A stretch of DNA of 64,000 bases from assembly GCA_020832085.1 (NCBI GenBank), contig JAFIFJ010000018.1, forward strand, positions 1-64,000, written 5' to 3'. Source of the DNA: Gammaproteobacteria bacterium. Lineage in GTDB: Bacteria > Pseudomonadota > Gammaproteobacteria > Pseudomonadales > Azotimanducaceae. The number at the start of each line of letters is the position of its first letter. Position 1 is the first letter of the stretch. Under the pieces are notes generated by a model. That model did no database searches. It was given only the letters and a program-made list of their open reading frames with translations, and had not been told where the DNA came from. Below are positions 8,532-17,119 of the stretch, in pieces. The translations under genes and the position numbers were made by a program.

Positions 8532-9325
8532 GGTTTGCTCTCCACGGGGGTGAGGATGCAGGCCTGGGCGCTGCGGCCGAGCAGCTTTGACGGGTCGCGC
8601 AGGGTGGCGCCAGTGTAGCCCCAGCCCAGGCTGTTCCAGGCCGAGTCGCCGCTGACTCCGAACCAGCCCGACGAATCAATCGCCGCGCCCGGTCGGGCCA
8701 GATGGACGCTGAGCTCGGCATTGGGCCAGGCCTGGATGCGCCTGGGCCCTTTGCGGTCGGGGCGAAACAGTCCGGACGCCCAGTCGGCAATGGCCACCAC
8801 GGTTGCAGCGGCGGGCGCGCCCTGAACGATGGGCTGCCTGCGCCGAAACCAGAAGCCGCAGTCGTCGTCGAGCCGAACGTCGAAGGCGCGCCAGAACCAT
8901 TCGCTGTGCAGTGACCAGGGACCCACGCCCACCCTGTCCTCGGTGGGTGGCGGCAGATCCGCCGGCTGCATGGGCGACAACGCCGGAACCTCCACGCCGA
9001 GGAGCTGCGTGGCGGTTGCAAACATGGCCGTGGCCCGGGCCATCTCCCTGCCCCCCTGCGACAGCGTTGCCTGCAAGGTGGCGGCTCGGCGCCCGGCGCG
9101 AACGGTCTCGGCCCCTACCTCGAATGTGTCCAGGTTGGGTGCGCGCAGGAGCTGAACGTTGATGACGGCCGCTTCACCTGCCGCAGCTTCCGGCAGCTCG
9201 GCCATGGCGCTGAGCAGACAGGCGGCGATGACGCCCCCGTGCATGCCCCCGAATGGGCCCGCCGCCAGCGGACTCGGGTGCCAGCTTTCTTGGTGACGTT
9301 CCACAACCGCAGGATGGTTGGCCAT
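8528..9325 (-). CDS. Acyl-CoA thioesterase-like hotdog protein
   Basis: 265 residues from the ATG at 9323-9325, preceded by GGCGAGAGACCC; an upstream in-frame extension to 9400 lacks family character. The double-hotdog organisation of TesB-type thioesterases is suggested by PFGGMHGGVIAACLLSAM near residues 22-40 and the strand-rich remainder with SEWFWRAFDVRL. It would hydrolyse acyl-CoA esters, plausibly releasing CoA in the linked catabolic pathway. It is the first gene of the pair with the isomerase and diverges from the HxlR regulator. Confidence 0.78.
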   Translation of the reverse strand: MANHPAVVERHQESWHPSPLAAGPFGGMHGGVIAACLLSAMAELPEAAAGEAAVINVQLLRAPNLDTFEVGAETVRAGRRAATLQATLSQGGREMARATAMFATATQLLGVEVPALSPMQPADLPPPTEDRVGVGPWSLHSEWFWRAFDVRLDDDCGFWFRRRQPIVQGAPAAATVVAIADWASGLFRPDRKGPRRIQAWPNAELSVHLARPGAAIDSSGWFGVSGDSAWNSLGWGYTGATLRDPSKLLGRSAQACILTPVESKP

Positions 9326-9370
9326 GGGTCTCTCGCCGATAAAGTTGTATGATGAAACTATATGCGATCT

Positions 9371-9389
9371 GCGTTGCGTCCTGCAACGC
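9371..9389. promoter_or_regulatory. Perfect inverted repeat, probable HxlR operator
   Basis: GCGTTGC (9371-9377), five bases, GCAACGC (9383-9389): a perfect 7-bp inverted repeat in the 84-bp gap between the divergent thioesterase and hxlR-type genes. The position suits autoregulation and control of the divergent pair. Confidence 0.6.
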
Positions 9390-9409
9390 GAAAAACCCAT
9401 AATGCACAG

Positions 9410-9883
9410 ATGAAACTCAAATCGTTTTCAGAGATGAATTGTTCGCTGGCCCAGACCCTCGAGGTGGTGGGTGAGCGGTGGACCATGTTGATTCTGCGGG
9501 ATGCCTTTTTCGGCATTCGGCGCTTCGAGGAATTCCAGCGCCGGCTCGGAATCGCTCGCAATATCTTGAGCGCCCGCCTGTCGCATCTGGTGACCGAGGG
9601 CATCCTCGAGCGACATTCCGTATCCCCGGGTGGCAAGTGGGCCGAGTATCGCCTCACGGCCAAAGGCAAGGCCCTGCAGCCTGCGCTGCTGGCGCTGGTG
9701 CAGTGGGGTGACTACTGGTACCCCAACGAGGACGGGATCCGGGTGGAGTTCTTCGATCGTCGCTCCGGCGATTCGATCCTGCCGATCCGGGCCTACTCCC
9801 AGGATGGCGAGGCGCTCGAGCCTCGCGATATCGGCGCCCGCCCAGGGCCCGGTGGACCCAAGAACCTCGTCGCGAAACAGTGA
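9410..9883 (+). CDS. HxlR-family winged-helix transcriptional regulator
   Basis: 157 residues. The winged-helix core includes CSLAQTLEVVGERWTMLILR, then FEEFQRRLGIARNILSARLS and the wing HSVSPGGKWAEYRLTAKG, the classic HxlR layout. The conserved early Cys (often an aldehyde or redox sensor in this family) is present in MNCSLAQ. I start at the ATG at 9410 because upstream residues are not family-like. Divergent from the thioesterase-isomerase pair, which it probably controls through the repeat at 9371-9389. Confidence 0.92.
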   Translation: MKLKSFSEMNCSLAQTLEVVGERWTMLILRDAFFGIRRFEEFQRRLGIARNILSARLSHLVTEGILERHSVSPGGKWAEYRLTAKGKALQPALLALVQWGDYWYPNEDGIRVEFFDRRSGDSILPIRAYSQDGEALEPRDIGARPGPGGPKNLVAKQ

Positions 9884-10329
9884 CGCCCTCCGCGCGGGGA
9901 CGCTTCGACGCCCTGCGCTTGAGCCCTGGCATGGACCTGCGGCTCGCCCTGGAACGGCGGGCCGAACGTCCGCCTGCCATCGCCCTGGCCGTGGTCACCT
10001 GCTGTGGCAGCCTCGACGGTGCCATGCTGCGACCGGCTGACCAATCGGAAGCTCAGCTGCTGTCCGGTCCACTGGAAATCCTCAGTCTTGCAGGCACCCT
10101 GAGCCTGAGTGGCGTTCACCTTCACCTGACGGTGGGCGATGGGCAGGGAGCCGTGTTCGGCGGGCATCTGCTGGCAGGCTGCCGGATCAGAACCACGGCG
10201 GAAATCGTGCTGGCCGCTCTCCCCGACGCCGTATTCCGCCGCAACTTCGACCCCCGTACCGGGTGGCGGGAACTCACGATCAGCCCCCGGCCGAGCGCGC
10301 GGCGCTTACTGCGCAGGTCGCGTTCCTAA
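9880..10329 (+). CDS. PPC/DUF296 (PCC) domain protein
   Basis: 149 residues starting with GTG that overlaps the stop of the HxlR gene (GTGA), so the two are coupled. GVHLHLTVGDGQGAVFGGHL (about 73-92) with the following strand is the signature of the plants-and-prokaryotes-conserved domain, a small beta/alpha fold that trimerises. Bacterial members have no settled function. Its stop codon overlaps that of the convergent acetyltransferase (10326-10329). Confidence 0.82.
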   Translation: MTPSARGRFDALRLSPGMDLRLALERRAERPPAIALAVVTCCGSLDGAMLRPADQSEAQLLSGPLEILSLAGTLSLSGVHLHLTVGDGQGAVFGGHLLAGCRIRTTAEIVLAALPDAVFRRNFDPRTGWRELTISPRPSARRLLRRSRS

Positions 10330-10826
10330 ACCATTCGTTGCATGCGCAGCAGGTCTGCCCCGTCTGGCCGCCGATGGTGTTCCATATCCACCGGGATGAA
10401 CGACAGCGACAGCAGCAAGCGCAGCATGGTCACGTTGTCAGCGAAAACCAACGCCTCCAGCGCGCGAAAACCTTGATCACGTGCCACCGACACCACATGC
10501 TCGATCAAGGCCGTCCCCACGCCCTGCCCCTTCCGTTCGGGCTCGACGCCGATCCCCAACAGTTCAACTCCTCGTATGCGATCCATTCTCACCACGGCGA
10601 TGCCCCCCAACGCGCCTCCAATCGACGCGGCGTAGTAGTGCACGCCCTCATTGATGCGACTCGAGAACCAAGCGCTCACGCCGGACGCTTCAAAGGGCAG
10701 CCCGGTGAAGCTCAGAAAACGAAGGTTCTCGGGGCTGTTCCAGATGCGGAGATAGGCCTTGAGCAGCTGTTCCAGGTCCTCCTCATCAACTTCAGGAAAA
10801 CATTCGTGAATGACCATGTCCTGCAT
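10326..10826 (-). CDS. GNAT-family N-acetyltransferase
   Basis: 166 residues from the ATG at 10824-10826; a slightly longer form from 10847 is possible, but the AGGAG between them favours the inner start. The acetyl-CoA pyrophosphate loop shows as GVEPERKGQGVGTALIEHVV, in the GNAT motif A position. The acceptor substrate is unknown. It converges on the PPC-domain gene with overlapping stop codons. Confidence 0.85.
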   Translation of the reverse strand: MQDMVIHECFPEVDEEDLEQLLKAYLRIWNSPENLRFLSFTGLPFEASGVSAWFSSRINEGVHYYAASIGGALGGIAVVRMDRIRGVELLGIGVEPERKGQGVGTALIEHVVSVARDQGFRALEALVFADNVTMLRLLLSLSFIPVDMEHHRRPDGADLLRMQRMV

Positions 10827-11157
10827 CCTCAAAGTTCTCCTCCGCATTGCCGTCAGCGCTGGACGTCTTCAGTCTGGGCCAGGGCAGGATGGCACGAAGC
10901 CATCTCGCCTTCATCGGTGCAAGCTTGATCGGCAGCGGGACGGGGGGCTCACACGGGGACCGGACAGCAGGTGGACCTTGGGCTGGATGATCGGAGCGAC
11001 CTTCAGCAGTCGTCCCCGCACAGCTGCGGATCACGCGCTGCCGTCCGGAGCAGCTGGCGGAAGCTGACCAACAGAGCGCGCTGACGACCCGAGAGGTTAC
11101 GGCGCAAAGCATTGAGGCGTACCCTTGGCCTCGGAAAGAGCTGGGGAGGACACGGGC
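10827..11157. other. Gene-poor intergenic stretch
   Basis: About 330 bp between the divergent acetyltransferase and the BNR-propeller gene. It should hold both promoters. I see no convincing coding frame, strong hairpin or repeat. Confidence 0.5.
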
Positions 11158-12312
11158 ATGTCCGGGAATGTCGCAGGGGGCCGCCTCCGCGGTCTGACCC
11201 TGCTCGTCGCCACCAAGAAGGGGGCGTTCTTCATCGTCAGCAGCCCCGACCGCTCGACCTTTGAACTGCAGGGTCCGGCGTTTCTCGGGCACATCATTCA
11301 TCACGTCATCGCCGATCCACGGGACTCCCATACCCTGTTGGCCGCAGCCCGCACCGGCCATCTCGGTCCCACGGTGTTTCGCTCCACGGATTGTGGAGCC
11401 ACCTGGGAGGAGGCGCAGCGGCCACCGGCCTTTGCCCCTGCCAGGGACGGCCGCAGGAAGGATGCCGTGGAATCGGTATTCTGGCTGACGCCGGGTCACG
11501 CCAGCGAACCGGGGGTCTGGTATGCGGGCACGTCTCCGGAAGGCTTGTTCCGCAGCGAGGACGCGGGCGCCCATTGGGAGCCGGTGGCCGGCTGGAACGA
11601 TCACGAAAAGTGGATCGAATGGACCGGTGACGGTGAGCGCGCCAACCCGGGTGGCTCGCCCCTGCATTCCATCCTCATCGACCCGCGCGACGCGAAGCAC
11701 ATGTACTTCGCCACCTCCACCGGCGGCGTCTTCGAAACCCGGGATCAGGGCGGCACCTGGGACCTGCTCAACACCGGCATGATGGTCGATTTCCAGCCGG
11801 ACCCTCATCCTGAATACGGCTACGACCCCCACTGCGTCATCCTGCATCCGCAGGAACCCGACGTGCTCTACCAGCAGAACCATTGCGGCATCTACCGCAT
11901 GCATCGGCCACAGGCGCGCTGGCACCGTATCGGCTACAACATGCCCAAGGAGGTGGGCGACATCGGCTTTCCCATCGTCAGCCATCCCCGCAACCCGGAC
12001 ATGGCCTGGGTCTTCCCCATGGACGGAACCGATGTCTGGCCGCGCACTCCACCCGACAACCGCCCGGCGGTCTATCGTACCGAGGACGCAGGTCAATCCT
12101 GGCAGCGCATGGACGCGGGCCTGCCCGCTCCGGCCTGGTACACCGTGTACCGTCAGGCCATGGCGACGGACAGCCGCCACCCGCTGGGCGTCTACTTCGG
12201 CACCACCTGCGGCGAGGTCTGGGCTGGCCTCGACGAAGGCTCACGCTGGCAGCGGCTCGCCGCCCACCTGCCGGATGTCTATGCCGTCGAGGTGGCCGAA
12301 TTCGAGTCATGA
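11158..12312 (+). CDS. BNR/sialidase-like beta-propeller protein (cytoplasmic)
   Basis: 384 residues starting at ATG 11158 after GGGAGGA. Repeated Asp-box (BNR) motifs are visible: STDCGATWEE, SEDAGAHWEP, TRDQGGTWDL and TEDAGQSWQR, spaced through the protein as in six- or seven-bladed propellers of the sialidase / VPS10 / YCF48 superfamily. There is no signal peptide, so it is cytoplasmic and probably not a true glycosidase. It overlaps the next gene (ATGA), a MoaD/ThiS-like ubiquitin-fold protein, itself overlapping an FAD oxidase. The coupling implies a joint function, not assigned. Confidence 0.85.
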   Translation: MSGNVAGGRLRGLTLLVATKKGAFFIVSSPDRSTFELQGPAFLGHIIHHVIADPRDSHTLLAAARTGHLGPTVFRSTDCGATWEEAQRPPAFAPARDGRRKDAVESVFWLTPGHASEPGVWYAGTSPEGLFRSEDAGAHWEPVAGWNDHEKWIEWTGDGERANPGGSPLHSILIDPRDAKHMYFATSTGGVFETRDQGGTWDLLNTGMMVDFQPDPHPEYGYDPHCVILHPQEPDVLYQQNHCGIYRMHRPQARWHRIGYNMPKEVGDIGFPIVSHPRNPDMAWVFPMDGTDVWPRTPPDNRPAVYRTEDAGQSWQRMDAGLPAPAWYTVYRQAMATDSRHPLGVYFGTTCGEVWAGLDEGSRWQRLAAHLPDVYAVEVAEFES

Positions 12313-12569
12313 AGATCGGCATTCCTTCCGTTCTGGCTTCCTACACGGACGGCGCGCGCAGCGTCGAAGCTGCTGGCGACACGGTTGCGGCCCTGCTGCA
12401 CGATCTCGACCGGCGTTATCCGGGCATCCGCTTCCGCATGGTGGACGAGCGCTCGCGCCTGCGGCCCCATGTGCGCATCTTTCTCAACGGCGAGGTCCTG
12501 CGTGATCTCGCCACACCCGTGCAAAACAACGACGAGGTCGTCATCATGCAGGCGTTGAGCGGCGGATGA
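12309..12569 (+). CDS. MoaD/ThiS-family ubiquitin-like protein
   Basis: 86 residues of beta-grasp type: an N-terminal strand MKIGIPSVLASYTDGARSVE, a helix TVAALLHDLDRRYPG, strands HVRIFLNGEVLRDL and DEVVIMQALS, and a C-terminal Gly-Gly, the activation site for thiocarboxylate formation or conjugation. ATGA overlaps on both sides place it in one translational unit with the propeller and the oxidase. No E1-like ThiF/MoeB partner lies in the window. It could be a sulfur carrier or a protein modifier. Confidence 0.85.
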   Translation: MKIGIPSVLASYTDGARSVEAAGDTVAALLHDLDRRYPGIRFRMVDERSRLRPHVRIFLNGEVLRDLATPVQNNDEVVIMQALSGG

Positions 12570-13726
12570 AGTCCTGGCATATCGCGGTCATCGGCAAGGG
12601 CATGATCGGCAGTGCGGCGGCACGCTACCTGGCTGAGGCCGGCTGTCAGGTCACCCTGGTCGGTCCCGATGAGCCGTCCGATTTCGGTAACCATCCAGGG
12701 GTCTTCGCAGCCCATTACGACGCTGCCCGCATCACCCGACGGATGGACCGGGACCCACACTGGGCAGCCTGGGCGACGGCGTCCATCTCCCGCTACAGCG
12801 ATCTCGAAGCCCGGACCGGCCTGCGCTTTCATCATCCTGTGGGCTTTCTGGCTGCGGCCTGCGGCGGTTCGGACCTCATCGACGCCATGCTGGCCTGCGT
12901 CCCTCATGAGCAAGCGATGACGCCTGCGTACGACGGCGGCTGCTTCTGTTTGCCCTCGTCTGCCCGAATCCTGCATGAAGGCAGCCCGGCCGGCTGGATC
13001 GATCCCCGTCGTCTGGTTCAGGCCCAGACCTTGGCGGCGGTGGCTGCGGGTGCCCGAGTGGTACGCCTGCCGGTGTGGGCCCTGCGTCCGGCGCCCGATG
13101 CGGTGCGTCTGATTCTGGATGATGGTTCGGAAATTCGGGCCGATCGGGTGCTGGTCTGCGCGGGAGCCTTCAGCGGTCCGGTGGGACTGGCCCCGGGGCT
13201 GCCGCTGCGGGCGCATGGCCGCAGCGTGCTGCTGGCCCGGGTCGGCGCCGAGCTGGCGGCCGAGTGGGCAGGCATGCCGAGTCTGATCCGGGTCGATCCT
13301 GAAGCAGATCTGCCGGACATCTATCTGCTGCCTCCGGTTCGTTATCCCGACGGCGCCCACTACATCAAGATCGGCACCGGCTCCATTGATCATCCCCTGG
13401 ACGATCTCGAATCCCTGCAGCGCTGGTTTCGAGAGCCCCCCGTGGCCGACGATGCCGAGCGTTTGGCCCGGACCCTGTTCGAGCTGCTGCCGGAACTCAC
13501 CGACGCGGACCTGCGCAGTGACGCCTGCGCGGTGACCCTGACGCCCAGCGGCTACCCGCTAATCGACTGGGTGGAGCCGGATCGGATCGCGCCCGGTCGC
13601 ATCGCGGTGGCCTGCGGCGGCAACGGCAAGGCGGCGAAGAGCTCAGATGAGATCGGCCGCATCGCGGCAGATCTCGTCACCGATCGTCTGCAGGATCCTG
13701 GGCTTCGAAGGCTGCTCCAACCGTGA
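12566..13726 (+). CDS. FAD-dependent oxidoreductase of the DAO (D-amino-acid oxidase/sarcosine oxidase) family
   Basis: 386 residues. The N-terminal dinucleotide-binding motif is VIGKGMIGSAAARYLA. The C-terminal FAD/substrate segment is LTPSGYPLIDWVEPD followed by IAVACGGNGKAAKSSDEIG. The family oxidises secondary amines or amino acids, including glycine oxidase ThiO and sarcosine oxidase. It overlaps the MoaD/ThiS-like gene by ATGA. A ThiO-ThiS-like pairing is tempting, but no thiG or thiF is present, so the substrate stays open. It ends 10 bp before the convergent aceE stop. Confidence 0.88.
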   Translation: MKSWHIAVIGKGMIGSAAARYLAEAGCQVTLVGPDEPSDFGNHPGVFAAHYDAARITRRMDRDPHWAAWATASISRYSDLEARTGLRFHHPVGFLAAACGGSDLIDAMLACVPHEQAMTPAYDGGCFCLPSSARILHEGSPAGWIDPRRLVQAQTLAAVAAGARVVRLPVWALRPAPDAVRLILDDGSEIRADRVLVCAGAFSGPVGLAPGLPLRAHGRSVLLARVGAELAAEWAGMPSLIRVDPEADLPDIYLLPPVRYPDGAHYIKIGTGSIDHPLDDLESLQRWFREPPVADDAERLARTLFELLPELTDADLRSDACAVTLTPSGYPLIDWVEPDRIAPGRIAVACGGNGKAAKSSDEIGRIAADLVTDRLQDPGLRRLLQP

Positions 13727-13736
13727 GCCCACCAGC

Positions 13737-16421
13737 TCAGGCTCGCGCAGCATCCGGTTTGTCGAGATCGAGCCCCCACTCCTTCGCAGCACCCTCGGCG
13801 CTGCCCGGGTCGATCTCGCCATCCCGCTCCAGCAGGGCCAGGGCAGCGTGGGCAATCCAGGCGGCGCTGACCTCGAAGTGATCGCGCAGATCCGCCCGTG
13901 ATTCGGACAGGCCGTAGCCGTCGGTGCCGAGGACCGCATAGGGTCCGGGCACCCAGCGGGCGATGCTCTCGCCCAGCGTGCGCATGTAGTCCGAAGCGGA
14001 GACGAAGACGCCGCGCTCGCCGTCGAGCAGGGTTTCGAGATAGCCGCGTTCGGGCTCGGCCGCTGGGCGGAGGCGATTGCGGCGCGCCACAGCGTTGCCG
14101 TCGCGCAGCAGTTCGCCATAGCTCGTCACGCTCCAGATGTGGGCGGGAATGCCCCGCGCCTCGAGCAGCTCGGCAGCGCGCAGGACCTCCTTCATGATGG
14201 CCCCGCTGCCGAACAGGTGGGCCTGACGTTTGCGGCGGCGGTCACCTTCGGCAAGGTGGAAGCGGTACATGCCGCGGATGATGCCGTCCTCCACACCTTC
14301 GGGCATGGCCGGCATGAGCTGGTTCTGGTTGGTGACGGTGATGTAGTAGAAGGCGTCTTCCTGGCGCCGGTACATGACGTCGATGCCGTCGCGGATGATC
14401 ACCGCGAGTTCGTAGGCGAAGGCCGGATCGAAGCTGCGCAGGTTCGGGACGGTGCCGGCCACGAGCTGAGAATGGCCGTCCTGGTGCTGCACACCTTCGC
14501 CGTTCAGGGTCGTTCGCCCGGAGGTGCCGCCGAGCAGAAAGCCCCGCGCCATGGAGTCCCCGCAGGCCCAGATCATGTCGCCGACCCGCTGGAAGCCGAA
14601 GATCGAGTAGAAGATGTAGAAGGGAATGGTCGGCACACCGTGGTTGGCGTAGGCGGTGCCGGCGGCGAGAAACGATGCCATGGCGCCGGTTTCGCAGATG
14701 CCTTCCTGCAGAATCTGGCCGTCCTCCGCCTCCCGGTAGGGCGCGATGCTGTCCGCATCCACCGGCTGATAGACCTGCCCGGCGGGTGAATAGATGCCGG
14801 CCTGGGAGAAAAGGCCGTCCATGCCGAAGGTGCGCGCCTCGTCAGGCACGATGGGCACGATATAGCGGCCGAGTTCGTCGTGGCGGATCAGTTTCGAGAG
14901 CATGCGCACCACGGCCATGGTGGTGGAGATCTGCCGTTCGCCGCTGCCCTTCAGGTGGTCTGCGAAAAATTCCAGGGGCGGTGCGGTCAATGTGGGGCAC
15001 TCGACGACGCGCTGAGGCACCGGTCCACCGAGTTCACGGCGGCGGGCCTGCAGATAGGCCAATTCCTCGGCGTCCGGTGGCGGCAGGTAGAAGTCGGCGC
15101 GCTGAGCCGCTTCGGCGTCGATGGGGATGCCGAAGCGCTGCGCCAGCTCCACGCGTTCCTCGGGCGTGAGGTTCTTTTTCTGGTGCACGGTGTTGCGTCC
15201 GGCGGACTCGCCCATGCCATCGCCCTTCACAGTCTTGCACAGGATGACCGTGGGCTTGCCCCGGCTGTTGGCGGCTTCGGCGAAGGCGGCGTAGATCTTC
15301 TTGTGATCCTGCCCACCCCGGCGAATGGTGCGGATTTCCTCGTCGGTCAGGGACTCCATCAGCGCCTGCAGTTCGGGAATGTCCTCGACCCAGTGCTCGC
15401 GGACCATGTTGCCGGGTGAGACAGTGTAGAACTGGTAGTCGCCGTCCACGGCCTCTTCCATGCGCTGCTGCAACAGTCCCGTGGTGTCTCGTTCCAAAAG
15501 CGGGTCCCAGCCGGAACCCCAGATCACCTTGATCACGTGCCAGTCCGCGCCGCGGAAGCTGCGTTCGAGTTCCTGGATGATCTTGCCGTTGCCGCGAACA
15601 GGTCCGTCGAGGCGCTGCAGATTGCAGTTGATCACCAGCACCAGATTGTCGAGCTCTTCCCGGGAGGCAATGTTGATGGTGCCGAGCACCTCCGGTTCGT
15701 CGGATTCACCATCGCCGATGAAGCACCACACCCGACCGCTATCCGGCTCCTTCAGGCCGCGCCGCTCCAGGTACTTGGCGAAGCGGGCCTGATGGATGGC
15801 AGAGGGCGTGGACAGGCCCATGGAGGCGGTGGGCATGGTCCAGAAATCCGGCATGCGCCGCGGATGGGGGTAGGAGGACAGGCCGCCGCCGGGGGCGAGT
15901 TCGCGGCGGAAGTTGCCGAGCTGCTCCGCGCTGAGGCGGCCTTCGAGGAAGGCGCGGGCGTAGACGCCGGGTGCACAGTGGGCCTGAACGTGAATCTGGT
16001 CGCCGCCGCCGGCGGCCTGACGGCCATGGAAGAAGTGATTGAAGCCCACCTCCAGCATGGTGGCTGCGGACATATAGGTGGCAATGTGTCCGCCTACGCC
16101 TGATCCGGAGTCGAAGGCCTGCAGCACCATGGCTGCGGCATTCCAGCGGATCAGGTTTTCCAGGCGCTGTTCGAGTTCGATGTCCCCGGGATAGCGGGGC
16201 TGGGCGCGCACGGGGATGGTGTTGACATAGGGCGTGTTCAGGGCCGCCTCGGGCAGTACCAGACCCGAGCGGGAAGCATCCTGCTGCAGGCGCCGCAGCA
16301 GCTCCTGGGCCCGTTCGCCGCCCTGCTCGCGAAGCAGGGATTCGAAGGCATCGAGCCATTCCTGGACTTCGTCGGCCCATTGATCCTCGGCTTCGTCGCG
16401 TCGCTTCGCCCAATGGCTCAT
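13737..16421 (-). CDS. aceE: Pyruvate dehydrogenase E1 component, homodimeric type
   Basis: 894 residues, the full length of the AceE family. The thiamine-diphosphate motif shows as GDGESDEPEVLGTINIA and ends at VLVINCNLQ. The strongly conserved GRTTLNGEGVQHQDGHS lies in the second domain. It decarboxylates pyruvate and acetylates the lipoyl domain of E2 in the pyruvate dehydrogenase complex. The usual partners aceF and lpd are not adjacent here, and the next gene upstream is a divergent Lrp/AsnC regulator, a plausible controller. Confidence 0.97.
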   Translation of the reverse strand: MSHWAKRRDEAEDQWADEVQEWLDAFESLLREQGGERAQELLRRLQQDASRSGLVLPEAALNTPYVNTIPVRAQPRYPGDIELEQRLENLIRWNAAAMVLQAFDSGSGVGGHIATYMSAATMLEVGFNHFFHGRQAAGGGDQIHVQAHCAPGVYARAFLEGRLSAEQLGNFRRELAPGGGLSSYPHPRRMPDFWTMPTASMGLSTPSAIHQARFAKYLERRGLKEPDSGRVWCFIGDGESDEPEVLGTINIASREELDNLVLVINCNLQRLDGPVRGNGKIIQELERSFRGADWHVIKVIWGSGWDPLLERDTTGLLQQRMEEAVDGDYQFYTVSPGNMVREHWVEDIPELQALMESLTDEEIRTIRRGGQDHKKIYAAFAEAANSRGKPTVILCKTVKGDGMGESAGRNTVHQKKNLTPEERVELAQRFGIPIDAEAAQRADFYLPPPDAEELAYLQARRRELGGPVPQRVVECPTLTAPPLEFFADHLKGSGERQISTTMAVVRMLSKLIRHDELGRYIVPIVPDEARTFGMDGLFSQAGIYSPAGQVYQPVDADSIAPYREAEDGQILQEGICETGAMASFLAAGTAYANHGVPTIPFYIFYSIFGFQRVGDMIWACGDSMARGFLLGGTSGRTTLNGEGVQHQDGHSQLVAGTVPNLRSFDPAFAYELAVIIRDGIDVMYRRQEDAFYYITVTNQNQLMPAMPEGVEDGIIRGMYRFHLAEGDRRRKRQAHLFGSGAIMKEVLRAAELLEARGIPAHIWSVTSYGELLRDGNAVARRNRLRPAAEPERGYLETLLDGERGVFVSASDYMRTLGESIARWVPGPYAVLGTDGYGLSESRADLRDHFEVSAAWIAHAALALLERDGEIDPGSAEGAAKEWGLDLDKPDAARA

Positions 16422-16550
16422 TCCATTTCCCCGTGATTGCGGACCGCCGATTATAGATGGCGTGCCGTGAGCATTTCATGGCGTTTACTGGCACTTTATG
16501 CTGAATATGCGCAACAATATGCTGAAGTTAAGCTCATATGGGGCGAAAAC

Positions 16551-17033
16551 GTGCTTGAACTCGACCGCATCGATCTGGCCATCCTGCGTGAGCTCCAGGA
16601 TGCGGCACGCATGCCCAACGCCCAGCTCGCAGAGCGCGTGGGGCTGTCGCCCTCACCCTGCCTGCGCCGACTGCGACGGCTGCAGGAACTCGGCTTGATC
16701 CGCGGCTTTGCCACCCTGCTCGAGCCGCGCCGGCTCGGGCTCGGCGTCAACGTGTTCGTTTCGGTGACCTTGAACGATCAGGCGCGGCCGGAGCTCGAAG
16801 CCTTCGAGGCCCAGATTGCCGGGCATCCCGAGGTGATGGAGTGCTACCTGATGACGGGTGATTTCGATTACCTGCTGCGGGTCGTGGCCACGGATCTCGA
16901 TGCCTATCAGCGTTTCCTGATCGAGACGCTGACCAGGATTCCCGGGGTCGCCAACATCAAGTCGAGCTTCGCCTTGAAGCAGGTGATTCAGCGCCATGCG
17001 CTGCCGCTGAATCACCTGCAGGGTTATCCCTGA
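16551..17033 (+). CDS. Lrp/AsnC-family transcriptional regulator
   Basis: 160 residues from a GTG at 16551 following GGGGCG. The helix-turn-helix domain LDRIDLAILRELQDAARMPN and LAERVGLSPSPCLRRLRRLQ is followed by the RAM/ligand domain with EVMECYLMTGDFDYLLRVVA, the family hallmark. A TTG at 16437 would add 38 residues of non-family sequence. It is divergent from aceE by about 130 bp and may control it in response to an amino acid. Confidence 0.93.
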   Translation: MLELDRIDLAILRELQDAARMPNAQLAERVGLSPSPCLRRLRRLQELGLIRGFATLLEPRRLGLGVNVFVSVTLNDQARPELEAFEAQIAGHPEVMECYLMTGDFDYLLRVVATDLDAYQRFLIETLTRIPGVANIKSSFALKQVIQRHALPLNHLQGYP

Positions 17034-17119
17034 TTGGTTCGCCTCGACGGGCGATGCTATAAACGTGGCAGGCGCAGCGCGATCGGCCGTACGCAGCGGC
17101 GAGCGTGGCGCGGAGAGAG

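Noticed and set aside
12309-13726. Thiamine operon (thiS-thiO)
   Set aside because: No thiG, thiF or thiE is nearby and the first gene is a BNR propeller, so thiamine synthesis is not supported.
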